From Halalkaliarchaeum desulfuricum (GTDB taxonomy: Archaea > Halobacteriota > Halobacteria > Halobacteriales > Haloferacaceae), in NCBI RefSeq assembly GCF_002952775.1, contig NZ_CP025066.1, positions 1,302,001 to 1,366,000 of the forward strand: a stretch of DNA of 64,000 nucleotides. Reading direction: 5' to 3'. The notes beneath the pieces were generated by a model. The model was given only the letters and a program-made list of their open reading frames with translations, ran no database searches and was not told the origin of the DNA. A program made the position numbers and the translations under genes. Below are positions 25,815-34,474 of the stretch, in pieces; position 1 is the first letter of the stretch, and every line of letters starts with the position of its first letter.

Positions 25815-26357
25815 ATGCATGTTGTAAATGTAGTTTCGTCGGGACAATTAGGCCGGGAACTGGATTTACCTGAACTTGCTTCTGCACTCTCCGATTTATC
25901 TGCAGACGCTGAATACCATCCAGAAACCTTCCCTGGATTGACAATTAGATTTGATTCGTCAAACTATATTATCGTCGTCTATTCATCAGGTTCCTATGTT
26001 ATTATGGGTGCTAGTTCCGAGGAAGAGGTTACAAACGCATATGAACGATTCTTGAGAATTTTAGACAAATTAGACATTGAAACTAAACCTGAAGAACCAA
26101 CGGTAGCAAATTTAATCTGCAAAGAAAACCTCGAAATAGAGATAGATTTAAATGCATTAGTTCTTAAGCTAGGTTTTGAAAATGCTGAATACGAACCTGA
26201 AACATCTCCATTTGTTTATTATTGGCCAGACGGCTTCGACTGTTTGATTACTATTCCATCAAATGGCGAAGTAATTGTGACTGGCGTGACGGATGAGAGT
26301 GTAGCAGAACGTGCTATCGATGAACTTCGTGGGTTGATCGACGATCCTTCCTTCTAG
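25815..26357 (+). CDS. Divergent TATA-binding protein homologue
   Basis: The 180-residue protein has the two-repeat TBP fold. Repeat 1 reads NVVSSGQLGRELDLPELASA, then EYHPETFPGLTIRF and VVYSSGSYVIMGASSEEEV. Repeat 2 reads NLICKENLEIEIDLNALVLK, LGFENAEYEPETSPF and NGEVIVTG. In host TBP each repeat carries phenylalanines that kink DNA (FPGL and the F before xSGK). Here repeat 1 keeps one and has Tyr for the other, while repeat 2 has SPF and a Pro-Ser pair, so DNA contacts are altered. A GGAGG 9 bases before the ATG serves as ribosome site, unlike most leaderless host genes. The DNA is AT-rich. Confidence 0.85.
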   Translation: MHVVNVVSSGQLGRELDLPELASALSDLSADAEYHPETFPGLTIRFDSSNYIIVVYSSGSYVIMGASSEEEVTNAYERFLRILDKLDIETKPEEPTVANLICKENLEIEIDLNALVLKLGFENAEYEPETSPFVYYWPDGFDCLITIPSNGEVIVTGVTDESVAERAIDELRGLIDDPSF

Positions 26358-27568
26358 ACGCTCCTTTTGCTATTCAAACAACAGATTATTCATATATTAG
26401 ACAGTATCATATGATAATTAACATAATATAGATATTATCTCGATGCAGTGCCGATACATGTACTTTTGGAATGTTCTTCTCTATCCAAAGTTTAAAAGCA
26501 AGATGGCTATATTTTCCCACTGGGGAAGTGTAGTAAACATCACGTGCCTCTGACATCACTTGACTGATTCCCCTTCCCCATTTTAGCTGGATGGTTTGTG
26601 AGGAGCGCGTTCTCCATACGAAGTACCATGTCCACAGTTTGGGACACCGGAGTTTCCACAGTAGGGGGTGGAGTAGCCCCTCAAGTTCACCACGTTCGGG
26701 CGACACAAGGCGCTCGATCGGCCTCGAGGCTGGCGATCGTCGAGCCGAAGAGGCTCCAACGTGTTCCGGAAGCTGACTACTCCTTAATACATAAGCAGAT
26801 TTAGTTATATCAGAAAAGTTATATGGCCCACCATCGACGAAGCTCGGGTAGTGATCGACTGGGTGCCTGGTGGGGAGAGGCGGAGCACCCTCACCTCCCA
26901 CCTGTTACTTGATCGGGTTCGAGGGTAACGACGTCGGGGACAACGACGGAGCGCGCCGGTGCCGTTCGGTTTCGAGAGGACACAGTGTCGTTTTCACCAG
27001 TACTGGTTCCGCTTCGACGATGCTCCTTAGACTTCAACCTCACCCAGTAGCGTGGAACACCACTCCGTCTAGTGTAGAACCAACGTACCTATTCCTATCC
27101 ATACTCCGTGGGAACCTTGCTTGTTCGGACAAGGCCCTGTTGGAGCAGTCAGTGATCATGTTTGGACACTACTCGTGCTAAGTTGTGTTGAACCCTACAT
27201 ATGTTATGTACAAGTATACAAAGCCGAGATCGAGGAGTAATTCGAGTTGGAATGGACTCGGTGGGGATCTGCAGGGGGACAGAGATCAAATCTGAGTCGG
27301 CCCACGTCGTCGCTGATCGATTCATGTGGGCTCCGAATGGGACGCATCATCTCGGTGCTCAAGAAGCTCTCACAGCCCGCTGTGTGGCTCCTGAGATTTC
27401 AGCTGTTGTCTGAACTGTGACGGCATCGATCTCAAAGAGATCGGTGTACTCACAGAGACGGCAACAGATGGCTCTCTAAGCGGTTCCAGGTGCGACGTAA
27501 GGGTTGGCCCATGGTTGCGTCACAACGAGCTGTGCGACGCTGTGAGGGCTGTCAGTTTGGACGTGAGT
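26358..27568. other. 1.2-kb stretch without a convincing gene
   Basis: Frames of 60-164 codons occur on both strands, but none has a plausible domain or haloarchaeal composition. One rightward frame at 27201-27413 contains SAHVVADRFMWAPNGTHHLG and could be the remnant of a gene. Base composition changes from AT-rich (26360-26560) to mixed. It may hold decayed genes or untranslated RNA. Confidence 0.5.
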
Positions 27569-27676
27569 TCATCCGCACTGACTCCAGCCACAGTTCAAGC
27601 AAACGGGGCAGCCTCCGTCTCGACGAATTACTCCTTCGGTGCAATCTGGACAGTTGGACTGTTCTGCAATAGCCAT
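27569..27676 (-). CDS. 35-residue zinc-ribbon protein
   Basis: From ATG at 27676 the frame encodes a single zinc ribbon: NCPDCTEGVIRRDGGCPVCL then NCGWSQCG. The pairs CPDC and CLNC would bind zinc. The frame is open upstream to 27763, but that part has no haloarchaeal character. Similar ribbons end some ribonucleotide reductases and stand alone in viruses. A TATA-like TTACTTATA lies close upstream. The gene is short, so certainty is moderate. Confidence 0.5.
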   Translation of the reverse strand: MAIAEQSNCPDCTEGVIRRDGGCPVCLNCGWSQCG

Positions 27677-27819
27677 GCGACTGTATAAGTAAACTGGTAC
27701 GTCGGGGTTCGTTATCGAGTAAGTGATACGTTCCCCGGCGATCGGGAGCGAGAAGGGGCCCACTAGAGGGACGGACTCGAGGCCTTCACCCCATCCTCTG
27801 TGGCAACTCGAGTCTGGGA

Positions 27820-28437
27820 CTAGCTGTGTACTCGATCGGAGGCCATCGCGTCGCCGATTCGGGATTCAGTCGGCGCGTGGAGGTACGGTTCGATCGCCGT
27901 GTACGAGCTCCAGCCCCCGATTGCCATCATCGTCCGGACGTCGACGGGATCTGGGCGTTCCACGAGGTGCCACGTCGCCCACGAACGGCGAAGATCGTGC
28001 GACGAGACATGTTCCCATCCATCCGACTCCGTCCGATCTGACACCGTCTCAGCTGCCTCTCGAACCCAGCGACGAACACTCGAGGCCGAGACGTCGACGA
28101 TTGGTTCGTCGTCGGAGATCTCCCGCTCCCGAACGAACTTCGAAACGTTGCGTTCGACGTCGTCCGGCATCCACGCATCCCGCATCTTTGGTTCGCCACC
28201 GTCTGTGTTCTTCCCCTCGACACGGAACAGCCAGCAGCCTCCGTCCTCCGAGAAGCGGATGTCCCCTGGGGTGACACGGGGAACCTCGTCGGATCGGAGT
28301 CCGCACTCTGCCATCAGTTCGATCGCGACTTCCCGCTGCCAGTCAACCTCGCCGGCTGCTCGAGCGAGCTCGTCGCACTCGTCCCGCGACAGCCAGCAGC
28401 TGGTTCGTCCGGCACCGGACTCCTGCACTGACACCAT
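27820..28437 (-). CDS. Short tyrosine recombinase (second integrase)
   Basis: The 205-residue protein (ATG at 28437) is nearly all catalytic domain. Counted from the upstream TTG at 28443, the active residues are Arg50 in ECGLRSDEV, His149 and Arg152 in SSHDLRRSWATWHL, Trp178 in GGWSSYTAIE and Tyr187. An N-terminal core-binding domain of normal size is lacking. It may act with other proteins, resolve dimers or invert DNA. It lies about 7 kb from the main integrase, inside the accessory island. A TATA at 28501-28510 and a palindrome at 28539-28557 lie upstream. Confidence 0.8.
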   Translation of the reverse strand: MVSVQESGAGRTSCWLSRDECDELARAAGEVDWQREVAIELMAECGLRSDEVPRVTPGDIRFSEDGGCWLFRVEGKNTDGGEPKMRDAWMPDDVERNVSKFVREREISDDEPIVDVSASSVRRWVREAAETVSDRTESDGWEHVSSHDLRRSWATWHLVERPDPVDVRTMMAIGGWSSYTAIEPYLHAPTESRIGDAMASDRVHS

Positions 28438-28557
28438 ACACAAGTTGTTAACACTATTTGCTTATCAGTGTTGGGGGCGGATCCGGCGTCGACGACTCCT
28501 ACTTATAAATCAGTGCCGACAATGGTGGGGTTCGTGCACAAGTTGTTGTACAACTTG
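28438..28557 (-). promoter_or_regulatory. Recombinase promoter region with ACAACTTG sites
   Basis: A perfect palindrome CAAGTTGT-TGT-ACAACTTG lies at 28539-28557. The half-site ACACAAGTTGTT recurs at 28438-28449, touching the start codon of the recombinase. Between them is a TATA-like ACTTATAAAT at 28501-28510. This looks like an operator pair around a promoter. The remaining gap up to 28813 holds no gene that I can support. Confidence 0.55.
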
Positions 28558-28813
28558 GCTACGGAGCGGGATTGTTAGGGCGCCACCTGGGATTATTAAC
28601 TTCGGAGTTTGTTTTAGTAACGGTTCGAACGCCGAGAGACTGTTCGCTGAGCCAGACTCTCTGAAGGAGACTTTCAGATCTGTTTATAAGGGATCAATGG
28701 CCCTCTACGGACAGTCTGGAAAGTAGAACAGTCTTGATGTGTAACGGGTGCCTCATCAAAAAAATAAATTCTAGAACTGAACTAGCGGTAGAATGATCGA
28801 TGAATTATCTCTT

Positions 28814-30610
28814 TTAGATATGACTCTGTGGCGTTGACTCCTTATCTAGTATTTCTCTGATTTCGTCAACTATCTCTGTGAGATCATCTGGTTGGTTATT
28901 TTTTCGTTCCAGATTTACAGCGATTGCTCTTCCTAATTTGTCCTGTGTTACCCCGAATTCTGAACTAATCTCGCCGAGTATAAATTTCCCATTTAGCTTA
29001 TTTAGATCTTTGCTTTTAGCACTTTCTTCCACCGATTGTTTGACATCTGATATACTATTCGACACTCTTTCTTTCTTTTTCTCAGTCACTTCATCAATTC
29101 TCGTCTTGATGTTTTCTTCGTTAAGCTCATCGATGTCATTTGTTCCAACATAGAAGCTGAGTTCTTCGTTTAATCTTTTCCTTATCTCTCGCTGTTTATA
29201 TGATTCTCTTGTGATTATTTTTCCTAAAAGATCCTGAATATCTTCTGGTGAATTACACCCATTTTCTTTTAGCAATTCGTCACCGGCTAGAACATCTAAT
29301 GCGTCATAGATAGCTCCAGAATCAAGAAGGAAATTCTCAATACATGTTACTGGAATCGGGTGAATAAACTGGCTATATTTTTCCTCAATAGAAAAGTCTC
29401 GATCTCGATCCACTATTGCAAAGATATAGACACCTGACGAGTATAGTTCGGGGATTATTTTATTGAATGCCTGATCCAATCCGATAATATTGTCTTTGCC
29501 CCCCAACGGGATAATTTCGACACGATCTGTAAAATCTGGGTAGAGTTTCCTCAGGTACTCTCTATCCGATTTTCCTTCCACAAGTATAAGCGGATTGCCC
29601 GAAGAAAGAGCAGTCATACCTAATTCGCCAAACACCCTGTCCAATTCATTTGTAGAAATATTTTCCGCGGAAACAAGCTGATTATCGTCTCTCTGATCCT
29701 GATATAGGAGAAAGTAAATGATATCCTTGTCCGCATTTTCCAAAATGGTTCGAGAATGGGTGCAAATTATAACCTGTAGTGATACTTTCTCATTTACAGT
29801 ATCTTGGAGCGTCGTTTCCAAGAAGTTCAAAAACCGCTCTTGCATTGCAGGATGGAGATATGCTCCTGGACTATCAATGAGCATGACTAAATCTTCTTTT
29901 TCTCCTTCCTCACCTCTGGCTTGGTTGAATAGTTCTTCTGTCTGTCGTTCTACAATTAAAAAAAGAATGGAAATAGCATCTTTTTCTCCGGAACTCAACT
30001 CATCAAATTCAATTTCTGCACCAGATTTGTCTGTAAATTTTATCTTGTACTTTTGTCCGTCTTGTTTTACTCCAAGATATTCAATACCTGGTAACACAGC
30101 ATCTATCGCTGATTTTAATGGTTGGCCAATATCGGGGAGATAGTTCGGTGGGACTTCATTTTTCTCTTCATAAATATCTGTCAATAGTTGTCCTTTATCA
30201 AATTCAAATTGGGCGAGACGTTTCTTCACCTCAAAGTATGGAGCGAAATCAGCCTCATATCGATTTCTTTTATTTTGTCGCCTCACTTCATTAGGCAAGC
30301 TACTAGGTGACAACTTGTACCTACGTTTTGACAGAGAGTCCCTAGAACTGGTACGCTCAAGCGATGTAAGTGCAGTCGCATTCAAATCAGAGGAAATAGG
30401 AGCACGGTGGGGAGAAAGATACACAGCATCTACATCACCTGAAGTTTCAACAGAATCTCTATTTCTTTTTATATATTCATCAAGTTCATCAAGAAGGGTA
30501 GATTTCCCGACTCCATTTGGCCCTGCGATTATCATTAGAGAGGGTACGTCACTACATTCGGCCTTACGTAGTGCTCCTGTATCTTTGACTGAGAATGAAT
30601 TTAATGGCAT
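28814..30610 (-). CDS. ABC ATPase fused to DUF4435/TOPRIM, PARIS- or OLD-like defence protein
   Basis: The 598-residue protein has an SMC/ABC-type ATPase followed by a TOPRIM domain. Walker A is GPNGVGKST (30-38), the signature LSSGEKD (205-211), Walker B LVMLIDSPGAYLHP (241-254, with Ser in place of Glu) and the His switch CTHSR (283-287). The TOPRIM part has ILVEGKSDREYL (Glu345), the glycine loop PLGGKDN and DRDRD (401-405), then ENFLLD as in DUF4435. In PARIS systems AriA carries the ATPase and AriB the DUF4435 nuclease; fused forms exist. OLD and Gabija are alternatives. DNA is strongly AT-rich. Confidence 0.82.
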   Translation of the reverse strand: MPLNSFSVKDTGALRKAECSDVPSLMIIAGPNGVGKSTLLDELDEYIKRNRDSVETSGDVDAVYLSPHRAPISSDLNATALTSLERTSSRDSLSKRRYKLSPSSLPNEVRRQNKRNRYEADFAPYFEVKKRLAQFEFDKGQLLTDIYEEKNEVPPNYLPDIGQPLKSAIDAVLPGIEYLGVKQDGQKYKIKFTDKSGAEIEFDELSSGEKDAISILFLIVERQTEELFNQARGEEGEKEDLVMLIDSPGAYLHPAMQERFLNFLETTLQDTVNEKVSLQVIICTHSRTILENADKDIIYFLLYQDQRDDNQLVSAENISTNELDRVFGELGMTALSSGNPLILVEGKSDREYLRKLYPDFTDRVEIIPLGGKDNIIGLDQAFNKIIPELYSSGVYIFAIVDRDRDFSIEEKYSQFIHPIPVTCIENFLLDSGAIYDALDVLAGDELLKENGCNSPEDIQDLLGKIITRESYKQREIRKRLNEELSFYVGTNDIDELNEENIKTRIDEVTEKKKERVSNSISDVKQSVEESAKSKDLNKLNGKFILGEISSEFGVTQDKLGRAIAVNLERKNNQPDDLTEIVDEIREILDKESTPQSHI

Positions 30611-30786
30611 TTGTGGATGTATAATTAGGATATTGTGATTTTCCGTTTTAATATCTTCGGAGTAACAGGATGAACGTTGTCAACAGCATAGCTAGAGCTG
30701 ACATGTCCTCATTTAAGTACTCCATAGTGACTACGGATGAAGTGAAGAGGCGACGGGGGACGATCCTCGTCGCTACGAACGTCGCA

Positions 30787-31776
30787 ATGTCTACCTGTAC
30801 TAGCCTGACACCGAGCATCGTCGACGACGAGCCTGTCGGACTCGACACGATCCAGGAGGGACGATTCACCGTTCCGGATTCCCTCGAGGACGAAGCCTGC
30901 TGGATCGTCTACACCCGCAAGGGAGACGACAAGATCCCGTCCGATCCCAGGAGCCCTGTTCCCAGCTACGTCGACGGAACCGATCCCGACTACTGTGTCA
31001 CATTTGGCGAAGCTTTGGACACTGTCGCCGAGAGCCGTCGTCGGTTCGGACACGACGACGGACTCGGTGGTGTTGGACTGTGCCTCGGCGCGACGGACGT
31101 GTGCGCGATCGATCTCGACGACGTAATCGATGAGGATGGAGAACTCGACGAACTGGCTGCCGATCTCGTCGATGACATCGATTCGTTCACAGAAGTGTCA
31201 CCGGGTGGGCGCGGACTGCACATCCTTGTACGGGATGAACAGGGCGTCGACGACGATCACCTCCAGAAGGATGTAATCGAGTGCTACGACGAACGAATGA
31301 TGACGTTCACCGGACGGACGCTCCGTCGGGCCTCAAGGGAGATCGTTAACTGTCCCGGCCTCGTCGGCGCCTATCAGTCACTGTATAACGGCGAACGAGA
31401 CACAGATGGCGACGAGTCAGCCGAGACGGGATCCACGTCGGCGCCTACGGAGCGCACCTCCCGGGGCGAACTGGGCGATGTCCTGGAGGACATCGTCGAC
31501 ACTGCCTGCGAGTACGACGGCGACTTCGAGGTTCTCTGGAACCGGGGCTCCACTGCCTGGGACTCCGTAACGTGGAACCACGATCGGAGTAGAGCCGACA
31601 TGTCTCTGGCTTCAAAGATCCACTGGTGGTGTCAAGAAAGTGATGCCTTCGCCGAGGAGGAAATCAGCCGGAGTGAGATGGAACGCATCTTCCTCGAATC
31701 TGATCTCGCCCAGCGAGACAAGTGCCAAGATCGCACTGACTACGTCTCTCGGACGTTCGACAAAGTCCAGCGCTAA
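30787..31776 (+). CDS. Primase-polymerase-like replication protein
   Basis: From ATG at 30787 the protein is 329 residues. The catalytic core reads GLCLGATDVCAIDLDDVIDE with a DxD pair, then EVSPGGRGLHILVRDE with the conserved SxxxxxxHI, and IECYDERMMTFTGRTL, as in primpol proteins of viruses. A C-terminal helical bundle (SKIHWWCQESDAFAEEE, FLESDLAQRDKC) resembles the helix-bundle domain of NrS-1-type polymerases. No helicase is fused. The 12 bases before and after this ATG (CGTCGCAATGTCT) recur at the next gene start, which supports this start over the upstream ones. Confidence 0.75.
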   Translation: MSTCTSLTPSIVDDEPVGLDTIQEGRFTVPDSLEDEACWIVYTRKGDDKIPSDPRSPVPSYVDGTDPDYCVTFGEALDTVAESRRRFGHDDGLGGVGLCLGATDVCAIDLDDVIDEDGELDELAADLVDDIDSFTEVSPGGRGLHILVRDEQGVDDDHLQKDVIECYDERMMTFTGRTLRRASREIVNCPGLVGAYQSLYNGERDTDGDESAETGSTSAPTERTSRGELGDVLEDIVDTACEYDGDFEVLWNRGSTAWDSVTWNHDRSRADMSLASKIHWWCQESDAFAEEEISRSEMERIFLESDLAQRDKCQDRTDYVSRTFDKVQR

Positions 31777-31803
31777 TCTGCCGTCAAGTTCCCCTACGTC
31801 GCA

Positions 31804-32364
31804 ATGTCTGGTTATACAAGCAGTGCCAAAGATCGAAGAGACGACGTACTGCATGGCGAATTGTCCCCAAAACAGGAGGCACTCGGATATCTCGTTGCAG
31901 TGCGAGAGGTTCAGAGGTACAGGGAGTTTCTGGAGAGTATGGGTGAAAGAGAAACGTTTCGACTTAAACACACTGAACTCGATCGTTCAGATCTCGGACA
32001 CCTCTCGACTACGTTCCTGATCATAAAGAGTGAGAACGGGTTCGGACGCGTGGCGGATTGGCGCCTCACAGAACGTGCCCTGTTCCTGCTGGACGCTATC
32101 CCGGAAGATGTAGAGATCGAATACGACGAACTCGATGCATTCCTGACTGCCGGTACTGATGCGATGGAGCTTCCCTCGCCCGATGAAGAGTGGCAGATTC
32201 GAGAGCTCGAGGATGTCGATCTCGCCGATCGAACCCTGGGGGTTTTGCGGAACGCAGGCCTGATCGAGGCCGTGAATGAGCCGACTGGACACTCAAACAC
32301 ATGGGTGACGACTGAGCGACTTGTTGAGATCAACGAGCTCCTGGAGGGCCTGGTTCATGAGTAA
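31804..32364 (+). CDS. Predicted winged-helix protein of early operon
   Basis: The 186-residue protein is not assigned to a family. It begins MSGYTSSAKDRRDDVLHGEL and has a helical N-terminal half, a middle DWRLTERALFLLDAIPEDVE, and an ending VLRNAGLIEAVNEPTGHSNT with TTERLVEINELLEGL that has winged-helix character. It follows the primase-like gene by 27 bases and shares the same start context. It may regulate early genes or assist replication. Confidence 0.5.
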   Translation: MSGYTSSAKDRRDDVLHGELSPKQEALGYLVAVREVQRYREFLESMGERETFRLKHTELDRSDLGHLSTTFLIIKSENGFGRVADWRLTERALFLLDAIPEDVEIEYDELDAFLTAGTDAMELPSPDEEWQIRELEDVDLADRTLGVLRNAGLIEAVNEPTGHSNTWVTTERLVEINELLEGLVHE

Positions 32365-32482
32365 ACTCGCGATTTACATCCTCGGACTCGGGATCGGTGC
32401 ACTAGGAGCAGGCGTCCATTTTGGCGCCGGAATGTTCCTAGCTATGTTCGTCTTCGTCGTCCTATTCGTGGACACAGTGTAG
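32357..32482 (+). CDS. 41-residue membrane peptide
   Basis: The frame starts at ATG 32357, overlapping the end of the preceding gene by 8 bases, and ends at TAG 32480-32482. The sequence is nearly all hydrophobic, with a glycine-rich segment ILGLGIGALGAGVHFGAG and a second helix FLAMFVFVVLFVDTV. Two short membrane helices with a tight turn would fit a small holin-like or accessory protein. Coupling to the upstream gene suggests real translation. Confidence 0.6.
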   Translation: MSKLAIYILGLGIGALGAGVHFGAGMFLAMFVFVVLFVDTV

Positions 32483-32490
32483 CTCAGATC

Positions 32491-32531
32491 TTAACCAACA
32501 ATTGGCCCTGTTAGCCGAGATCGTTGGTTAA
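32491..32531. repeat. 41-bp inverted repeat, copy 2 (early operon)
   Basis: TTAACCAAC at 32491-32499 pairs with GTTGGTTAA at 32523-32531. Total span is 41 bp, as for the element at 16558-16598; only the spacer sequence differs. It lies between the membrane peptide gene and the nuclease-like gene. Identical span and arms point to a shared binding protein. Confidence 0.75.
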
Positions 32532-32574
32532 ATCACGAACCACTGGGTGCGCGGTGCACCCGGCCCCCGTCGCG

Positions 32575-33207
32575 ATGAATCTTGCTAAATCCTTTCAGAA
32601 AGTTGAGACTACTGAGTATCTCGAAGATGGCCAGCAGATTCGCTACGAGCTCGACGAGGAAGAGATCGAGCACGCCAAACAGTGGGCCAAGCGCCGACAC
32701 AACTCGTACGCGTCGGGCGAAACGAGGGACGAAGATTGGGGCGACTCGCTGGCTTCGATGGAACGTGGCGTCGCTGTCGAGCTCGTATTGGCTCTGATCT
32801 ACGAAGAGTGTGAGTTCGACACCTACGTCGGCGCCGACGGGGACGACGGCTCGGACGGACAGCTGGAGATTGATGGTTCGATCGAGAAGTTCGACGTGAA
32901 GTCCTCGACTGCTAATCAGCGCGAAGTACCCTTCGACGTCGAGCTCCTCGTGGCTCGACACCATGTCGACGAGCGTGACGTCCCACCCGTCCTCGTCAGC
33001 GCCTACGTGGCAGAAGATCTCTCCGAAGTCCGGATCCGGGGTTGGATTCGGACGTTGGACTTCCTCGAGGAAGCGGACGTCAAGGACGCCTACGCCGGCG
33101 ATCACCAGAACTACGCCCTCTCCGTCGACGAACTCGAACCGATGCCGAAGCCAACGGGTGAGTTCGATGAAGATGAGAAGGAGCCGAAAGTGATCTGGTA
33201 TGACTGA
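32575..33207 (+). CDS. Nuclease-like protein of unknown family
   Basis: From ATG at 32575 the protein has 210 residues; an upstream TTG would add 17. A segment GADGDDGSDGQLEIDGSIEK with FDVKSST has the spacing of a PD-(D/E)xK core, where Asp precedes a DVK triad. An upstream helix with MERGVAVELVLALIYEE fits the first helix of such folds. The C-terminus is acidic. It might be a recombination or defence nuclease. Homology is not certain. Confidence 0.5.
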   Translation: MNLAKSFQKVETTEYLEDGQQIRYELDEEEIEHAKQWAKRRHNSYASGETRDEDWGDSLASMERGVAVELVLALIYEECEFDTYVGADGDDGSDGQLEIDGSIEKFDVKSSTANQREVPFDVELLVARHHVDERDVPPVLVSAYVAEDLSEVRIRGWIRTLDFLEEADVKDAYAGDHQNYALSVDELEPMPKPTGEFDEDEKEPKVIWYD

Positions 33208-33353
33208 AGCACTAAATCTTTGGTGAATCGGATTGGTAAATTGCAGGTAGAAGGCTTGTTCTCAGTGAAAACGTACGATCCGTTCGGGCAAGTTTTTTCA
33301 GGAACGGATTTGAAGATGTAACCAACGCTGCGCAATATCATCGTTCGCCAAAA

Positions 33354-33376
33354 ACCGGGGATAAGGGCCCCGGTTG
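33354..33376 (+). terminator. GC-rich hairpin in the early operon gap
   Basis: AACCGGGG pairs with CCCCGGTT (8 bp) across a 7-base loop. It lies in the 290-base gap between the nuclease-like and coiled-coil genes. No T-run follows, so it may be an RNA processing or attenuating structure rather than a terminator. The rest of the gap has no gene. Confidence 0.4.
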
Positions 33377-33498
33377 AACCGCTGTGGTGCGACGTACAGC
33401 GCCGGGATGGCACTGCAGGTTATCCTAGGCGTCGATTCCCCTTCAAGCCACCGAACGCGGGCTGGCGTCCGACGGATGCGTGGCGTGGGAGCACGCCA

Positions 33499-34260
33499 AT
33501 GGATGCAATCGACAACGGCAGAGAGGTACCGACGAACAGCTGCTCAATCTCTACTGGGCAGAACGAAGTGGCACAGCTCCGCGCGGAGCTTGGAGATCTC
33601 CGCGCCGAAGTGGAAACACTTCAAGCTGAAAAAGAACAACTGCAGGAACGCGTTGACGAGCTGGAAAAGGACGGAGCGTATGCTGTTGGCGCCGAGGCAG
33701 ATGAATCCGCGCGGATAGAGTGGCGCGGGGATGGACACGAAATCGAGAATCTTTGGATCGACGGAATTCCAGTCGGGAACGCAATAGCGAACCGGAAAGA
33801 AGAGATCAGAGAGCTTGCCGAAGATGTCGGCGAACTCCGGGACAAAGACTCTGGAACCGAGACGGAGCCGGAGGCCTGTGTTGAAGACACGTACACTCCA
33901 ATCGAACGGATGGCTGCAGTCGGCGACATAGCCGAGTCCAAATCAGATCAGCGAGCCGTGTCGATCTTCCGGAATTTCACAGACTGGGGTTCGAAGACGC
34001 CCGCTGGATTCGTACTTCGAGCAGATGAGGATAACGCACTGTCGCTGCTCGATACTGCTCGCGAAGACGACAAAATATCGTCTTGGAAACAAGTTCATCG
34101 AGCCTTCGAGGCGCTCGAGGAGCTCTCGGACGGATATATCGAGCTACGGGACGACGGCGGGAAGACGCTCGTCCTGACGGAGCAGATGCCCTCAATGAAA
34201 GACGAGGACGGGGATGATGAGAACGGGCAGGCGCTGACAGCGTCGTCAGCGGGGGAGTAG
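33499..34260 (+). CDS. Coiled-coil protein with winged-helix end, frequent in haloarchaeal viruses
   Basis: The 253-residue protein has a coiled coil at residues 22-57 (VAQLRAELGDLRAEVETLQA then EKEQLQERVDELEKDG), a second short coil around residue 100, and a C-terminal winged helix (LSLLDTAREDDKISSWKQVH, RAFEALEELSDGYIELRD, GGKTLVLTE). Proteins of this shape are common in haloarchaeal viruses and plasmids near replication genes, but their job is not settled. It ends the rightward operon. The 34261-34474 gap to the integrase contains no gene and separates convergent transcripts. Confidence 0.6.
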   Translation: MDAIDNGREVPTNSCSISTGQNEVAQLRAELGDLRAEVETLQAEKEQLQERVDELEKDGAYAVGAEADESARIEWRGDGHEIENLWIDGIPVGNAIANRKEEIRELAEDVGELRDKDSGTETEPEACVEDTYTPIERMAAVGDIAESKSDQRAVSIFRNFTDWGSKTPAGFVLRADEDNALSLLDTAREDDKISSWKQVHRAFEALEELSDGYIELRDDGGKTLVLTEQMPSMKDEDGDDENGQALTASSAGE

Positions 34261-34474
34261 GTATGCCCGTCAGAAGCCACTCCAAGGAGGGATCCAATAC
34301 GACGTGAGATAAGTCGCTTCGCCGGAGAACCGCACGCATACTGTACTGCTTTACTGGCGAGACTGAGCGAGATCGTTGACGCGTTTAAATAGTAGTATAC
34401 GAAGATAGAGACGGTTTCCGAGCCACTCGGTGTTTTGCCCACTGACGACGATGTCAGCGGGCTAGTGGGGAGCG

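Noticed and set aside
26407-26901. 164-codon leftward frame
   Set aside because: Composition is not haloarchaeal, no domain pattern is visible, and the frame crosses a sharp change in base composition.
27820-28437. Phase-variation invertase for the fibre genes
   Set aside because: The fibre genes are more than 12 kb away, with no inverted fibre segments or flanking inverted sites seen.
28600-28690. tRNA-like sequence with GGTTCGAACGCC
   Set aside because: Only the T-loop-like string is present; no acceptor or anticodon arms can be built around it.
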